Below are positions 1 to 10,854 of a stretch of 64,000 nucleotides of DNA, in pieces. Position 1 is the stretch's first letter. Each line of letters begins with the position of its first letter. The position numbers and the translations under genes were made by a program. The stretch lies in the NCBI RefSeq assembly GCF_001718795.1, contig NZ_CP013435.1:186001-250000 (forward strand), in the 5' to 3' direction. The stretch comes from Burkholderia latens. GTDB lineage: Bacteria; Pseudomonadota; Gammaproteobacteria; Burkholderiales; Burkholderiaceae. The notes beneath the pieces are model-generated. The model was not told where the DNA came from, did no database searches, and saw only the letters and a program-made list of their open reading frames with translations.

Positions 1-321
1 GACCGTCACAGTGATGTGACAGGATTGCTTCTCGATGCGGTTACCGCGGCCCTTGGCGCGCGCGGTGAAACGCTTGAGCGATGCAGCCTTGTCGACGTAG
101 ATGCTCTTGATCTTGAGCTCGTCGATATCAGCGCCTTCGTTGTGCTCCGCATTCGCGATTGCCGACAGCACAACCTTCTTCACGATGCCAGCCGCCTTCT
201 TCGGCGAGAACGTCAGAACGTTCAGCGCCTTGTCGACCGGCAAACCGCGGATCTGGTCAGCCACAAGGCGCGTTTTTTGCGCCGAGATGCGGGCACCGCG
301 ATGAATTGCTTTCACTTCCAT
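1..321 (-). CDS. rplV: 50S ribosomal protein L22 (partial, C-terminal end cut by window edge)
   Basis: L22 is a large-subunit protein that lines the peptide exit tunnel and binds 23S rRNA early in assembly. 107 codons are visible, from [19 protein letters not shown] to HITVTV. The family length is about 110, so only the last few residues and the stop lie outside the window. The ATG at 321 is the only start that fits the family N-terminus. It is the seventh gene of the S10 operon seen here, 12 nt downstream of rpsS on the same strand, and should be co-transcribed with it and translationally coupled. Identity is from sequence and operon order. Confidence 0.97.
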
Positions 322-333
322 CTTGATTGCCCC

Positions 334-609
334 TTATTTCTTGGCCTTCTTGTCGGCCGCGTGACCCTTGAACGTACGGGTCAGTGCGAACTCGCCAAGC
401 TTGTGGCCGACCATGTTTTCCGAGATGTACACCGGAACGTGTTGACGGCCGTTGTGAACAGCGATCGTCAGGCCGATGAAATCCGGCAGAATCGTCGAGC
501 GACGCGACCAGGTCTTGATCGGCTTTTTGTCGCGCGAAGCTGCAGCCGCCTCAACTTTCTTCAGCAAATGGGCGTCGCAGAACGGACCTTTTTTTACAGA
601 ACGTGCCAT
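334..609 (-). CDS. rpsS: 30S ribosomal protein S19
   Basis: S19 sits in the head of the small subunit next to S13 and contacts the A-site tRNA region and 16S rRNA. The 91-residue product begins [20 protein letters not shown] and carries the family signature around residues 53-77 ([22 protein letters not shown] region). The length is that of other betaproteobacterial S19 proteins. It lies 10 nt after rplB and 12 nt before rplV in S10-operon order, so it depends on the operon promoter upstream of rpsJ. Nothing unusual was seen. Confidence 0.98.
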
Positions 610-619
610 TGCCTACTCC

Positions 620-1447
620 TTAACGCTTGTGACGGCGCTGGACGATCATCGTCGTCGTGCGCTTGTTGCTGCGGGTGCGGTAACCCTTAGCCGGCGTACC
701 CCACGGGCTCACCGGGTCGCGACCTGCAGCCGTCTTGCCCTCACCACCACCGTGCGGGTGATCAACCGGGTTCATCGCAACGCCACGCACCGTCGGGCGG
801 ATACCGCGCCAGCGGTTCGCGCCGGCCTTGCCGATTTGGCGCAGGCTATGCTCTTCGTTGCCGACTTCACCGATCGTTGCACGGCACTCGATGTGCACGC
901 GGCGGATTTCGCCCGAACGCAGACGAACCTGCGCGTAGACGCCTTCACGCGCCAGCAGCATGGCCGACGTGCCAGCCGAACGCGCCATTTGCGCGCCCTT
1001 GCCCGGCAGCATCTCGATGCAGTGGATCGTCGTACCGACCGGAATGTTGCGGATCGGCAGCGTGTTGCCTGCACGGATCGGCGCTTCCGAACCCGACATC
1101 AGCTGTTGGCCGACGGTCAGGCCCTTCGGGGCGATGATGTAGCGACGCTCGCCGTCTGCGTAGAGCACCAGCGCGATGTTCGCGCTGCGGTTCGGGTCGT
1201 ACTCGAGACGCTCGACCTTTGCCGGGATGCCGTCCTTCGTGCGACGGAAATCGACGATACGGTAGTGATGCTTGTGACCACCGCCCTTGTGACGGGTGGT
1301 GATGCGACCGTTGTTGTTACGGCCGGCGGTCGAGCTCTGCGAATCGAGCAGTGCCGCGTACGGCTTGCCCTGGTGCAGGCTCTTGTTGACCACCTTGACC
1401 ATCGCGCGGCGACCCGGCGAAGTCGGTTTAACTTTCACGATTGCCAT
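620..1447 (-). CDS. rplB: 50S ribosomal protein L2
   Basis: L2 is a primary 23S rRNA-binding protein needed for subunit association and peptidyl-transferase centre assembly. The 275-residue product starts [20 protein letters not shown] and has the conserved C-terminal loop around [17 protein letters not shown], which includes the histidine near the peptidyl-transferase centre. The basic C-terminus (RRHKR) is typical. Only 2 nt separate it from rplW upstream, which indicates translational coupling in the S10 operon. Length and sequence are normal for the family. Confidence 0.98.
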   Translation of the reverse strand: MAIVKVKPTSPGRRAMVKVVNKSLHQGKPYAALLDSQSSTAGRNNNGRITTRHKGGGHKHHYRIVDFRRTKDGIPAKVERLEYDPNRSANIALVLYADGERRYIIAPKGLTVGQQLMSGSEAPIRAGNTLPIRNIPVGTTIHCIEMLPGKGAQMARSAGTSAMLLAREGVYAQVRLRSGEIRRVHIECRATIGEVGNEEHSLRQIGKAGANRWRGIRPTVRGVAMNPVDHPHGGGEGKTAAGRDPVSPWGTPAKGYRTRSNKRTTTMIVQRRHKR

Positions 1448-1449
1448 GA

Positions 1450-1764
1450 TTACTTGGCCTCCGCTTCAAAGTTGATTTCCTGGCCGGGCTTCAGGCAAAC
1501 GTACGCCTTCTTCACGTCCTTGCGGCGGCCCATCGAACGGCCGAAGCGCTTTTGCTTGCCCTTCTGAACCAGCACGTTGACCGAATCAACTTCAACCTTG
1601 AACAGCAGCTCGACAGCCGCCTTCACTTCCTGCTTCGTGGCATCCGGTGCGACTTCGAACACGACTTGCTCGTTCTTGTCGGCAACCAGCGTCGCCTTTT
1701 CCGAGATCACCGGTGCGAGCAGGACCTGCATCAAACGATGATCGTTCTTGCGAATCTCGCTCAT
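1450..1764 (-). CDS. rplW: 50S ribosomal protein L23
   Basis: L23 lies at the exit of the peptide tunnel and is the docking site for trigger factor and the signal recognition particle. The 104-residue product has the usual N-terminus ([20 protein letters not shown]) and the basic, extended loop [20 protein letters not shown] that reaches into the ribosome. Its start overlaps the last 4 nt of rplD, a typical coupling arrangement, and rplB begins 2 nt after its stop. The gene is intact. Confidence 0.98.
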
Positions 1765-2381
1765 GACAGCAACTCCTCGATCTGGGCGACCGCAGCCTTC
1801 GTGACCAGCACTTTCTTGAAGTAGATCAGCGACAGCGGGTCAGCGTAGCGCGGCTCGACAATCGCCACGTGCGGCAGGTTGCGCGAAGCCAGGTACAGGT
1901 TCTCGTCGACCGTGTCCGTGATGATCAGAACGGAGTCGAGACCCATGGTCTTGAATTTGTCAGCCAGCAGCTTGGTCTTCGGCGCTTCGAGGACGATGTC
2001 TTCGACGACCGACAGACGGCCTTCACGGGCCAGCTGCGAGAAGATCGAGCAGAGACCTGCGCGATGCATCTTCTTGTTGACCTTGTGCGAGAAGTTTTCT
2101 TCCGGCGAGTTCGGGAAGATGCGACCACCGCCACGCCACAGCGGGCTCGACGACATACCGGCACGAGCACGGCGCGTACCCTTCTGACGCCACGGCTTCT
2201 TGGTGGTGTGCTTGACTTGCTCGCGGTCCTTCTGTGCGCGGTTACCCTGGCGAGCATTCGCCTGGTACGCGACGACGACCTGGTGGATCAGCGCTTCGTT
2301 GTAGTCACGACCGAACACGACGTCCGACGCGTTGACCACTGCACCTTCCTGACCATTTTCGTTCAGGAGCTTGAGTTCCAT
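1761..2381 (-). CDS. rplD: 50S ribosomal protein L4
   Basis: L4 is a 23S rRNA-binding protein whose extended loop reaches the exit tunnel. In E. coli it also represses the S10 operon by attenuation and translational control. The 206-residue product contains the long arginine/glycine-rich tunnel loop at about residues 55-95 (including [14 protein letters not shown]). It overlaps rplC by 1 nt (TAATG) and rplW by 4 nt. Whether L4 autoregulates here cannot be told from this sequence. Confidence 0.98.
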
Positions 2382-3031
2382 TATTTCGCCCCCTTGGTCT
2401 TGACGGCCGGCGTCACGAAAACCTTGCCGCCCTTCGCGCCCGGAATCGCGCCCTTGACGAGCAGCAGCTTGCGCTCTGCGTCGATACGAGCGATTTCGAG
2501 GTTCTGCACCGTCACCGTAACGTCACCGAGGTGACCCGTCATGCGCTTGCCCGGGAAAACGCGACCCGGATCCTGCGCCATACCGATCGAGCCCGGCACG
2601 TTGTGCGAGCGCGAGTTACCGTGCGTAGCACGGCCGGAGGAGAAGTTGTAACGCTTGATCGTACCGGCGTAGCCCTTACCGATCGACACGCCTTGCACGT
2701 CGACCTTCTGGCCTACTTCGAAAAGATCTGCACCGACCACGGCGCCATTCGACAGCTCGGCTGCCTTGGCCGCGTCAATGCGGAATTCCTTGAGGATTTC
2801 ACCGGCTTCGACACCGGCTTTGGCGAGATGACCTGCCAGCGGCTTCGTCACGCGCGATGCGCGGCGGGAGCCGAATGCAACCTGCACGGCCGTGTAGCCG
2901 TCGGTTTCAACAGTCTTGATCTGCGTCACGCGGTTGTCCGACACGTCCAGCACGGTGACGGGAATCGAATCCCCTTCAGCCGTGAAGATACGGGTCATGC
3001 CAACCTTGCGACCTACGAGTCCAAGGCTCAT
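2381..3031 (-). CDS. rplC: 50S ribosomal protein L3
   Basis: L3 binds near the 3' end of 23S rRNA, and its central loop approaches the peptidyl-transferase centre. The 216-residue product from ATG 3031 begins [16 protein letters not shown], the normal family N-terminus. ATGs at 3034 and 3043 would add up to four residues, but the GGAG Shine-Dalgarno (about 3038-3041) is best spaced for 3031. The glutamine of [13 protein letters not shown] (about residue 153) is the PrmB methylation site known in E. coli. Second gene of the S10 operon, 178 nt after rpsJ. Confidence 0.97.
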   Translation of the reverse strand: MSLGLVGRKVGMTRIFTAEGDSIPVTVLDVSDNRVTQIKTVETDGYTAVQVAFGSRRASRVTKPLAGHLAKAGVEAGEILKEFRIDAAKAAELSNGAVVGADLFEVGQKVDVQGVSIGKGYAGTIKRYNFSSGRATHGNSRSHNVPGSIGMAQDPGRVFPGKRMTGHLGDVTVTVQNLEIARIDAERKLLLVKGAIPGAKGGKVFVTPAVKTKGAK

Positions 3032-3209
3032 CATTTTCTCCATTCCCGACTGCGATTGGTCGGGGCTGATTTACAAAATGCCGGGCACGCAAGGCCCAAC
3101 TTTTTTACGCGAATACGCGAAAAGCCAAGCAGTATAGCCCGAGTTTTCGATTTCCGCAAGCAATACAAAGACTTAGCACCACCGAGCGGACCAGGCGGCG
3201 CCGAAAGCC

Positions 3210-3521
3210 TTACTGCAGCTTGATTTCCACGTCGACGCCAGCCGGCAGATCGAGCTTCATCAGCGCGTCGACCGTCTTGTCGGTCGGATCGACGATGTCC
3301 ATCAGGCGCTGGTGGGTACGGATTTCGAGCTGATCGCGCGACGTCTTGTTGACGTGCGGCGAGCGCAGGATGTCAAAACGCTGAATGCGCGTCGGCAGCG
3401 GCACCGGGCCACGGACGATTGCGCCAGTCCGCTTCGCGGTATCGACGATTTCGGCAGCCGATTGATCGATCAGACGATAGTCGAAAGCCTTCAGGCGAAT
3501 GCGGATTTTTTGTTGCTGCAT
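3210..3521 (-). CDS. rpsJ: 30S ribosomal protein S10 (NusE)
   Basis: S10 is a small-subunit head protein that doubles as NusE, binding NusB and boxA RNA during antitermination, including at rRNA operons such as the one in this window. The 103-residue product starts [21 protein letters not shown] longer frame up to 3566 exists, but an AAGGA Shine-Dalgarno 6 nt before ATG 3521 and the family length fix the start. It is the first gene of the S10 operon, separated from the preceding tuf gene by a strong terminator. Confidence 0.98.
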   Translation of the reverse strand: MQQQKIRIRLKAFDYRLIDQSAAEIVDTAKRTGAIVRGPVPLPTRIQRFDILRSPHVNKTSRDQLEIRTHQRLMDIVDPTDKTVDALMKLDLPAGVDVEIKLQ

Positions 3522-3643
3522 GACGATTCCTTGAAAAGAGCGAGGCGATGTTGCATCGCCGGACACTAAAAGAACGCGAAACCTGTTGCCTGCGGGGAGC
3601 GAAGCGTCTGGTTCCGAACGGCACTTCCACTGCTAAGCCCGCG

Positions 3644-3649
3644 ATTCTA
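3644..3649 (-). promoter_or_regulatory. possible -10 element of the S10 operon promoter
   Basis: TAGAAT on the minus strand lies about 120 nt upstream of rpsJ and just downstream of the tuf terminator, where an S10-operon promoter is expected. The matching -35 position is poor (CGCCAC), so this is only a candidate. The roughly 115-nt leader that would follow could host L4-type attenuation, but no clear terminator hairpin was seen in it. Confidence 0.35.
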
Positions 3650-3707
3650 CACGAAAATTCGCCGCGGTGGCGGGCGTTTTTCGATGCCGCGGCCGGCGCC
3701 CCACAAA

Positions 3708-3745
3708 GAAAAACCGGGTGCCAGGTCAAACTGGACACCCGGTTT
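3708..3745 (-). terminator. rho-independent terminator of the str operon
   Basis: On the minus strand a long GC-rich inverted repeat (ACCGGGTG... paired with ...CACCCGGT) is followed by a run of T. It lies about 60 nt after the tuf stop codon and closes rpsL-rpsG-fusA-tuf before the S10 operon starts. Confidence 0.85.
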
Positions 3746-3806
3746 CGACGGTATGACTGCCTACCGTAGAATCGCGGACCCTGGAAGGGCCCGCGGATCG
3801 TCGATA

Positions 3807-4997
<1,191 letters not shown>

Positions 4998-5037
4998 GAT
5001 TCTCTTCTTTCAAAAAATATCGGTTGATAGCTGAGAT

Positions 5038-7140
5038 TTACTTCGACTTCGCGCTGATGATCGCTTCAGCAACGTTGCGCGGAGCTTCGGCGTAGTGCTT
5101 GAACTCCATCGTGTACGTTGCACGACCTTGCGTCAGCGAACGCAGCGACGTCGAGTAACCGAACATTTCCGACAGCGGCACTTCGGCGCGAACGATCTTG
5201 CCGCCGCCGACCATGTCTTCCATGCCCTGGACGATGCCGCGACGGCCCGACAGGTCGCCCATCACGTTGCCCATGTAGTCTTCCGGCGTCTCGACTTCGA
5301 CAGCCATCATCGGCTCGAGGACGACCGGGTTCGCCTTGCGCATTGCTTCCTTGAACGCCATCGAACCGGCCATGCGGAACGCGTTTTCGTTCGAGTCAAC
5401 GTCGTGGTACGAACCGAACGTCAGGTGAACCTTCACGTCGACGACCGGGAAGCCAGCCAGCACGCCCGACTTCAGCGTGTCCTGGATACCCTTGTCGACC
5501 GCCGGGATGTATTCACGCGGAATCACACCACCCTTGATCTCGTCGAAGAACTCGTAGCCCTTGCCCTGCTCGTTCGGCTCGAGCGTAATGACCGCGTGAC
5601 CGTACTGGCCGCGACCACCCGACTGCTTGACGAACTTGCCGTCGACGTCCTTCGCCGTCGAGCGGATCGTTTCGCGGTACGCAACCTGCGGCTTGCCGAC
5701 GGTCGCTTCCACGCCGAATTCACGCTTCATCCGGTCGACCAGAATTTCGAGGTGGAGCTCGCCCATGCCCGAAATGATGGTCTGGCCCGACTCTTCGTCG
5801 GTTTGCACTCGGAACGACGGGTCTTCCTGCGCGAGACGGTTCAGCGCGAGGCCCATCTTTTCCTGGTCGGCCTTCGTCTTCGGCTCGACGGCCTGCGAGA
5901 TCACCGGCTCCGGGAACACCATGCGCTCGAGAACGATCGGGTTCGCCGGGTCGCACAGCGTGTCGCCCGTGGTTGCTTCCTTCAGGCCGACCGCTGCGGC
6001 GATGTCGCCTGCACGGACTTCCTTGATTTCTTCACGCTGGTTCGCGTGCATCTGCAGAATACGGCCGAGGCGTTCCTTCTTGCCCTTGGTCGAGTTCAGC
6101 AGCGTATCGCCCGAGTTGACGACGCCCGAGTACACACGGAAGAAGATCAGCTGGCCGACGAACGGGTCGGTCATGATCTTGAACGCGAGCGACGAGAACT
6201 TCTCGTCGTCCGACGCCTTGCGCTCCGCTTCTTCGCCGTTTTCGAGCTCGCCCTTGACCGGCGGGATGTCGACCGGCGACGGCAGGAAGTCGATCACGGC
6301 GTCGAGCATACGCTGCACGCCCTTGTTCTTGAACGCGGTGCCGCAGAGCATCGGCTGGATTTCGCACGCGATCGTACGGTCGCGCAGCGCCTTGACGATG
6401 TCGGCTTCCGGCAGATCGCCTTCTTCCAGGTACTTGTTCATCAGGTCTTCGCTGGCTTCAGCAGCCGCTTCGACCATCTTTTCGCGCCATTCCTTGCAGG
6501 TGTCTGCGAGCTCGGCCGGGATGTCGATGTAGTCGAACTTCGTGCCTTGCGACGCTTCGTCCCAAATGATCGCCTTCATCTTGATCAGGTCGACCACGCC
6601 CTTGAAGTTTTCTTCCGCGCCGATCGGCACCACGACCGGAACCGGGTTCGCCTTCAGGCGCAGACGGAGCTGGTCGTAGACCTTGAAGAAGTTCGCGCCG
6701 GTGCGGTCCATCTTGTTGACGAACGCGAGACGCGGCACCTTGTACTTGTTGGCCTGGCGCCACACCGTTTCCGACTGCGGCTGCACGCCGCCCACTGCGC
6801 AGTACACCATGCACGCGCCGTCGAGCACGCGCATCGAGCGCTCCACTTCGATCGTGAAGTCGACGTGGCCCGGGGTGTCGATGATGTTGATGCGGTGTTC
6901 CGGATAGTTGCCGCCCATGCCCTTCCAGAAGGCGGTGGTGGCAGCGGACGTGATCGTGATGCCACGCTCTTGTTCCTGCTCCATCCAGTCCATCGTTGCT
7001 GCGCCGTCGTGGACTTCACCGATCTTGTGGTTCACACCGGTGTAAAACAGAATGCGCTCGGTCGTCGTCGTTTTGCCGGCGTCGATGTGAGCGCTAATAC
7101 CGATATTGCGGTAGCGCTCGATAGGAGTCTTGCGAGCCAC
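5038..7140 (-). CDS. fusA: elongation factor G
   Basis: EF-G is the GTPase that drives ribosomal translocation and, with RRF, ribosome recycling. The 700-residue product has the P-loop [15 protein letters not shown] (about residues 17-31), DTPGHVDF, the NKMDR specificity motif near residue 143, and domains II-V ending in a conserved C-terminus ([20 protein letters not shown]). The length matches canonical bacterial EF-G. It lies between rpsG (123-nt gap) and tuf (40-nt gap) in the classical str-operon order. This housekeeping copy is intact. Confidence 0.99.
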   Translation of the reverse strand: MARKTPIERYRNIGISAHIDAGKTTTTERILFYTGVNHKIGEVHDGAATMDWMEQEQERGITITSAATTAFWKGMGGNYPEHRINIIDTPGHVDFTIEVERSMRVLDGACMVYCAVGGVQPQSETVWRQANKYKVPRLAFVNKMDRTGANFFKVYDQLRLRLKANPVPVVVPIGAEENFKGVVDLIKMKAIIWDEASQGTKFDYIDIPAELADTCKEWREKMVEAAAEASEDLMNKYLEEGDLPEADIVKALRDRTIACEIQPMLCGTAFKNKGVQRMLDAVIDFLPSPVDIPPVKGELENGEEAERKASDDEKFSSLAFKIMTDPFVGQLIFFRVYSGVVNSGDTLLNSTKGKKERLGRILQMHANQREEIKEVRAGDIAAAVGLKEATTGDTLCDPANPIVLERMVFPEPVISQAVEPKTKADQEKMGLALNRLAQEDPSFRVQTDEESGQTIISGMGELHLEILVDRMKREFGVEATVGKPQVAYRETIRSTAKDVDGKFVKQSGGRGQYGHAVITLEPNEQGKGYEFFDEIKGGVIPREYIPAVDKGIQDTLKSGVLAGFPVVDVKVHLTFGSYHDVDSNENAFRMAGSMAFKEAMRKANPVVLEPMMAVEVETPEDYMGNVMGDLSGRRGIVQGMEDMVGGGKIVRAEVPLSEMFGYSTSLRSLTQGRATYTMEFKHYAEAPRNVAEAIISAKSK

Positions 7141-7198
7141 TTTGATCCTCTACTGGGATGACGTGATGCAGCCCTGCTGCATCACGCCTCAACACAAA

Positions 7199-7232
7199 CG
7201 GGCGAGGCGCCTGAAAAGCGCACCCGCCCGGA
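7199..7232 (-). other. imperfect hairpin in the rpsG-fusA spacer
   Basis: The 123-nt spacer between rpsG and fusA holds a GC-rich imperfect inverted repeat (CGGGCGGGTGCGC against GGCGCCTCGCCCG on the minus strand) without a following T-run. It could be an mRNA structure affecting coupling or processing within the str transcript. No function can be assigned from sequence. Confidence 0.4.
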
Positions 7233-7263
7233 ATTTATTTCCGCAAACAGCCCAGCCAGGCGC

Positions 7264-7734
7264 TTAGAAACGGAAATGCGAGAACGCGCGGTTGGCTTCT
7301 GCCATGCGGTGAACTTCATCGCGCTTCTTCATCGCGCCGCCACGGCCTTCGGCCGCTTCGGTGAGTTCGCCTGCCAGACGCAGAGCCATCGACTTCTCGC
7401 TGCGCTTCTTCGCAGCCTCACGCAGCCAGCGCATCGCCAATGCCATACGACGCGACGGGCGCACTTCGACCGGAACTTGATAGTTGGCACCACCAACGCG
7501 GCGGCTCTTCACTTCGACCACCGGCTTCACGTTGTTGAGCGCAACGGTGAACACTTCCAGCGGGTCCTTGCCACCCTTGGTCTGGATCTGTTCGAATGCG
7601 CCATAAACGATGCGCTCTGCGACCGACTTCTTGCCGGACAGCATCAGCATGTTCATGAACTTGGCTACATCAACGTTGCCGAACTTCGGATCCGGCAACA
7701 CTTCCCGCTTGGGGACTTCGCGACGACGCGGCAT
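7264..7734 (-). CDS. rpsG: 30S ribosomal protein S7
   Basis: S7 is a primary 16S rRNA-binding protein that nucleates assembly of the small-subunit head. In E. coli it also represses translation of the str operon by binding the rpsL-rpsG spacer. The 156-residue product starts [20 protein letters not shown] and shows the family core ([17 protein letters not shown] helix and [19 protein letters not shown]). Here rpsL and rpsG are 172 nt apart, longer than the E. coli spacer, so an S7 target could exist there but is not demonstrated. Confidence 0.98.
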   Translation of the reverse strand: MPRRREVPKREVLPDPKFGNVDVAKFMNMLMLSGKKSVAERIVYGAFEQIQTKGGKDPLEVFTVALNNVKPVVEVKSRRVGGANYQVPVEVRPSRRMALAMRWLREAAKKRSEKSMALRLAGELTEAAEGRGGAMKKRDEVHRMAEANRAFSHFRF

Positions 7735-7906
7735 GATTCTTCCTTTACCTGTTCAGTTGGAGCTGAATTCAGCCCCGCGGCCACCAACAAACCCGATCAC
7801 ATCTTCACGACTAACCAGCTTGGCCGGGTGACCACTTACTCGACAGCACCGGCAATCCGGCACTCCCGCCTTGACCGCCCTGCGGCGATCCCTGATCAAA
7901 AACTGC

Positions 7907-8287
7907 TTACTTGGCAGCCTTTGCACGCTTCGCGCCGTACTTCGAGCGCGCTTGCTTACGGTCCTTGACGCCCTGGGTATCCAGCGAGCCGCGAACCATG
8001 TGGTAACGCACACCCGGCAAGTCCTTCACACGGCCGCCGCGGATCAGCACAACCGAGTGTTCCTGCAGGTTGTGGCCTTCACCGCCGATGTACGAAATCA
8101 CTTCGAAGCCGTTCGTCAGACGAACCTTGGCAACCTTACGGAGTGCCGAGTTCGGCTTCTTCGGCGTCGTCGTGTACACACGGGTGCACACGCCGCGACG
8201 CTGGGGGCAGTCCTGCAGGGCCGGGCTCTTGCTCTTCGTCGTTTCCGACTGACGGCCTTTGCGAACCAGTTGGTTGATGGTTGGCAT
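7907..8287 (-). CDS. rpsL: 30S ribosomal protein S12
   Basis: S12 sits at the decoding centre and controls accuracy; streptomycin-resistance mutations map here. The 126-residue product begins [20 protein letters not shown]. The resistance-associated positions carry the wild-type lysines (KKPNSALRK at 43-51 and K88), so nothing predicts streptomycin resistance through S12. Asp89 in the loop VKDLPGVR is the residue methylthiolated by RimO in E. coli. It is the first gene of the str operon, with a good sigma-70 promoter about 150 nt upstream. Confidence 0.98.
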
Positions 8288-8437
8288 TGTTTATTCCTGA
8301 AATTGAACAAAATCTGCACATCGATTTCGGGCAAAGCGAGAATCGACGCACAGTTGACTTCCGAACCGGCGATACGGACACAAACCGCTTCGAACCACTT
8401 TCGACGCGACTCGGCCCACCGATTACCGGAACCCAGC

Positions 8438-8467
8438 ATGATATTCCGGAAATGCCAACTAAGTCAA
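8438..8467 (-). promoter_or_regulatory. str operon promoter (sigma-70 type)
   Basis: On the minus strand, a -35 box TTGACT (8462-8467) and a -10 box TATCAT (8438-8443) are separated by 18 nt. They lie between recQ and rpsL, about 150 nt before the rpsL start, which gives a leader of roughly 140 nt. The match to consensus and the position make this the likely main str promoter. Confidence 0.7.
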
Positions 8468-8526
8468 CGGCTTGCGTGATTCGCCGGCGGTACGGCCCGT
8501 TTACCGAAAGGGTCGGAACAGCTGTG

Positions 8527-10374
8527 TCACGCCGATTCGACGACGTCGATGATCTCGTCGCCAAAGCGTTCGAGCTTGCGTACGCCCATGCCGGGGATGT
8601 GGCGAAGGTCGTCGATCGTCTCCGGCGCGTTGCGCGCGATTTCGGCGAGCGTCGCGTCGTGGAAGATCACGTAGGCGGGCACGCCGTCGGACTTCGCGGT
8701 TTCCGCACGCCACGCGCGCAGCGCGTCCCAGCGCGCGCGCTCGCGCGTGCCCATGCCGGCCGTCGGATCGACGCGCGTGCCGCTGCGGCTCGACGACTGG
8801 CGCGTGCGCTGCGGCTTCACATAGCGGCGCAGCGTGACCTTCTCCTCGTTCTTCAGCACGGGCTTCGCGGCCTCGGTGAGCACCAGCGCACCGAAACCGC
8901 CATGATCGACGGCAAGATAGCCGTACGCGACGAGTTGCCGGAAAATCGCGCGCCACTCCGGCTCGGACAGCGACGCGCCGATCCCGAACGTGCTCAGTTG
9001 TTCGTGTCCGCGCTGCAGCACCTTCTCGGTGCGGTTGCCGCGCAGGATCTCGATAAGATGGCTCGCGCCGAAATTGAAGCCGCTCGCGCGCTGCGCGCGG
9101 AACACGCACGACAACGCCATCTGCGCCTCGCGCGTCGCATCCCAGGAATCTGGCGGCTCAAGGCATGTGTCGCAGTTGCCGCACGGCTGGCTCGCTTCGC
9201 CGAAGTAATTCAGCAGCCGCACGCGGCGGCACGAGATCGTCTCGCACAGCCCGAGCAGCGCGTCGAGCTTCGACGTCTGCACGCGCTTGTGCGCGTCGTC
9301 CGCATCCGATTCGTCGATCATCTTGCGCTGCTGCACGACGTCGCCGAGGCCGTACGCCATCCACGCATTCGCAGGCAATCCGTCGCGGCCCGCGCGACCG
9401 GTTTCCTGGTAATAGCCTTCGACGCTCTTCGGCAAATCGAGGTGGGCGACGAAGCGCACGTCCGGCTTGTCGATGCCCATGCCGAATGCGATCGTCGCGC
9501 ACATGACGATGCCTTCCTCGCGCTGGAACATTTCCTGGTGCTTCTGACGCACCTCGAATTCCATCCCGGCGTGATACGGCAGCGCGCGCACGCCCTGCGC
9601 CTTCAGCCATTCGGCGGTTTCCTCGACCTTGCGGCGCGACAGACAGTAGACGACGCCCGCGTCGGTCGTGCCGTCCGCATTCGTATGCTCGGCGCGGATG
9701 AAGTCGAGCAGCTGCGAGCGAGCGTTGTCCTTTTCGACGATCCGATAGCGGATGTTCGGACGATCGAAGCTCGACACGAAGACGCGCGCATCGTCGAGTG
9801 CGAGGCGATGAATGATCTCGTCGCGGGTGATTGCGTCGGCGGTGGCCGTCAGCGCGATGCGCGGCACCGACGGAAAGCGCTCGTGCAGCACCGACAGCTG
9901 GATGTATTCGGGGCGGAAGTCATGACCCCACTGCGACACGCAGTGCGCCTCGTCGATCGCAAACAGGCCGATCTTCGCGCGCTCGAGCAGCTCGAGAAAA
10001 CGCCCGGTCATCAGGCGCTCAGGCGCGACGTACAACAGGTCGATCTCGCCTTCGCGCAGCGCACGCTCGGTGGCCGCGGCCTCGGCGCCGGACAGCGTCG
10101 AGTTCAGGAAGGCCGCGCGCACGCCGACCTCGCTGAGCGCGGCGACCTGATCCTGCATCAGCGCGATCAGCGGCGACACGACAATGCCCGCGCCGTGCCC
10201 GGCCTCGCGGCGCAGCAGCGCCGGAATCTGATAGCACAGCGACTTGCCGCCGCCGGTCGGCATCAGCACGAGGCAATCGCCGCCGCCGGCGACGTGTTCG
10301 ACGATCTCGCCCTGCTGGCCGCGAAATGCGGAATAACCAAAGACTTCGTCGAGGATTTCGAGGGCGCGAGACAT
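8527..10374 (-). CDS. recQ: ATP-dependent DNA helicase RecQ
   Basis: RecQ is a 3'-5' helicase acting in recombination initiation and replication-fork repair (RecF pathway). The 615-residue product contains Walker A (PTGGGKS at 39-45), the DEAH box ([19 protein letters not shown], near residue 140), the ARGR-like motif [11 protein letters not shown], a zinc-binding RQC region with [12 protein letters not shown]...CGNCDTC, and a C-terminal HRDC domain ending in [20 protein letters not shown]. Length and domains match E. coli RecQ. It is flanked by rpoC upstream and the str operon downstream on the same strand but appears to be a separate unit. Confidence 0.97.
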   Translation of the reverse strand: MSRALEILDEVFGYSAFRGQQGEIVEHVAGGGDCLVLMPTGGGKSLCYQIPALLRREAGHGAGIVVSPLIALMQDQVAALSEVGVRAAFLNSTLSGAEAAATERALREGEIDLLYVAPERLMTGRFLELLERAKIGLFAIDEAHCVSQWGHDFRPEYIQLSVLHERFPSVPRIALTATADAITRDEIIHRLALDDARVFVSSFDRPNIRYRIVEKDNARSQLLDFIRAEHTNADGTTDAGVVYCLSRRKVEETAEWLKAQGVRALPYHAGMEFEVRQKHQEMFQREEGIVMCATIAFGMGIDKPDVRFVAHLDLPKSVEGYYQETGRAGRDGLPANAWMAYGLGDVVQQRKMIDESDADDAHKRVQTSKLDALLGLCETISCRRVRLLNYFGEASQPCGNCDTCLEPPDSWDATREAQMALSCVFRAQRASGFNFGASHLIEILRGNRTEKVLQRGHEQLSTFGIGASLSEPEWRAIFRQLVAYGYLAVDHGGFGALVLTEAAKPVLKNEEKVTLRRYVKPQRTRQSSSRSGTRVDPTAGMGTRERARWDALRAWRAETAKSDGVPAYVIFHDATLAEIARNAPETIDDLRHIPGMGVRKLERFGDEIIDVVESA

Positions 10375-10413
10375 GAATGAAGAGTTGAAAGACTGCTGAC
10401 GGCAACGATCCGG

Positions 10414-10419
10414 ATTCTA
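10414..10419 (-). promoter_or_regulatory. possible -10 element for recQ
   Basis: TAGAAT on the minus strand, about 40 nt before the recQ start. There is no convincing -35 hexamer at the right spacing, so support is weak. Confidence 0.3.
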
Positions 10420-10780
10420 GCAACCTTTGCGGCGCGCAAAGCCGCTTCGCACAGGGTTAGCCATTCGGACAATGCTCATTCGACGGATTGCAAACCGGGA
10501 CTCCCGGTGAAAAACGCTCGTCATCCACCGACGTCGGTCGCTGTGCGGTGCTCACAAAAACCGTGAGAAATTCCATGTTTCTCTACGGGAAGGCCGTCGA
10601 TACAGTGGGCTCCGAGGTTGAGCATCATACTGACCGAATCCCGCCAGCGGTTCCACCTTATTCCATTAGGAGACCGAGGCATCCGTGCCGTCGTCGCAGC
10701 AGGAAGACATCGTCTCTTATGCTGGCGCCGGCCGGCGGCACGACTCGCGACCTGGCGCGTCGATATCGGGCGCAAAAAAA
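10420..10780. other. gene-free stretch between rpoC and recQ
   Basis: Apart from the recQ promoter candidate on one side and the rpoC terminator on the other, no reading frame here has a ribosome-binding site or recognisable protein similarity. Short open frames on both strands look like chance openings in GC-rich DNA. Confidence 0.6.
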
Positions 10781-10808
10781 AACCGCCCGGCTGAACCGGG
10801 CGGTTTCG
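10776..10808 (-). terminator. rho-independent terminator after rpoC
   Basis: On the minus strand, AACCGCCCGG and CCGGGCGGTT arms enclose a short loop and are followed by eight T. It lies about 45 nt after the rpoC stop and ends the rplKAJL-rpoBC transcription unit. Confidence 0.92.
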
Positions 10809-10854
10809 ACGACAGCGAATACGCAGCGTAAGGCGGCTCGCGCCGGCCCCGCGC

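Noticed and set aside
10521..10775. An 84-codon minus-strand frame between rpoC and recQ
   Set aside because: No ribosome-binding site or similarity, and it sits between a terminator and a promoter region.
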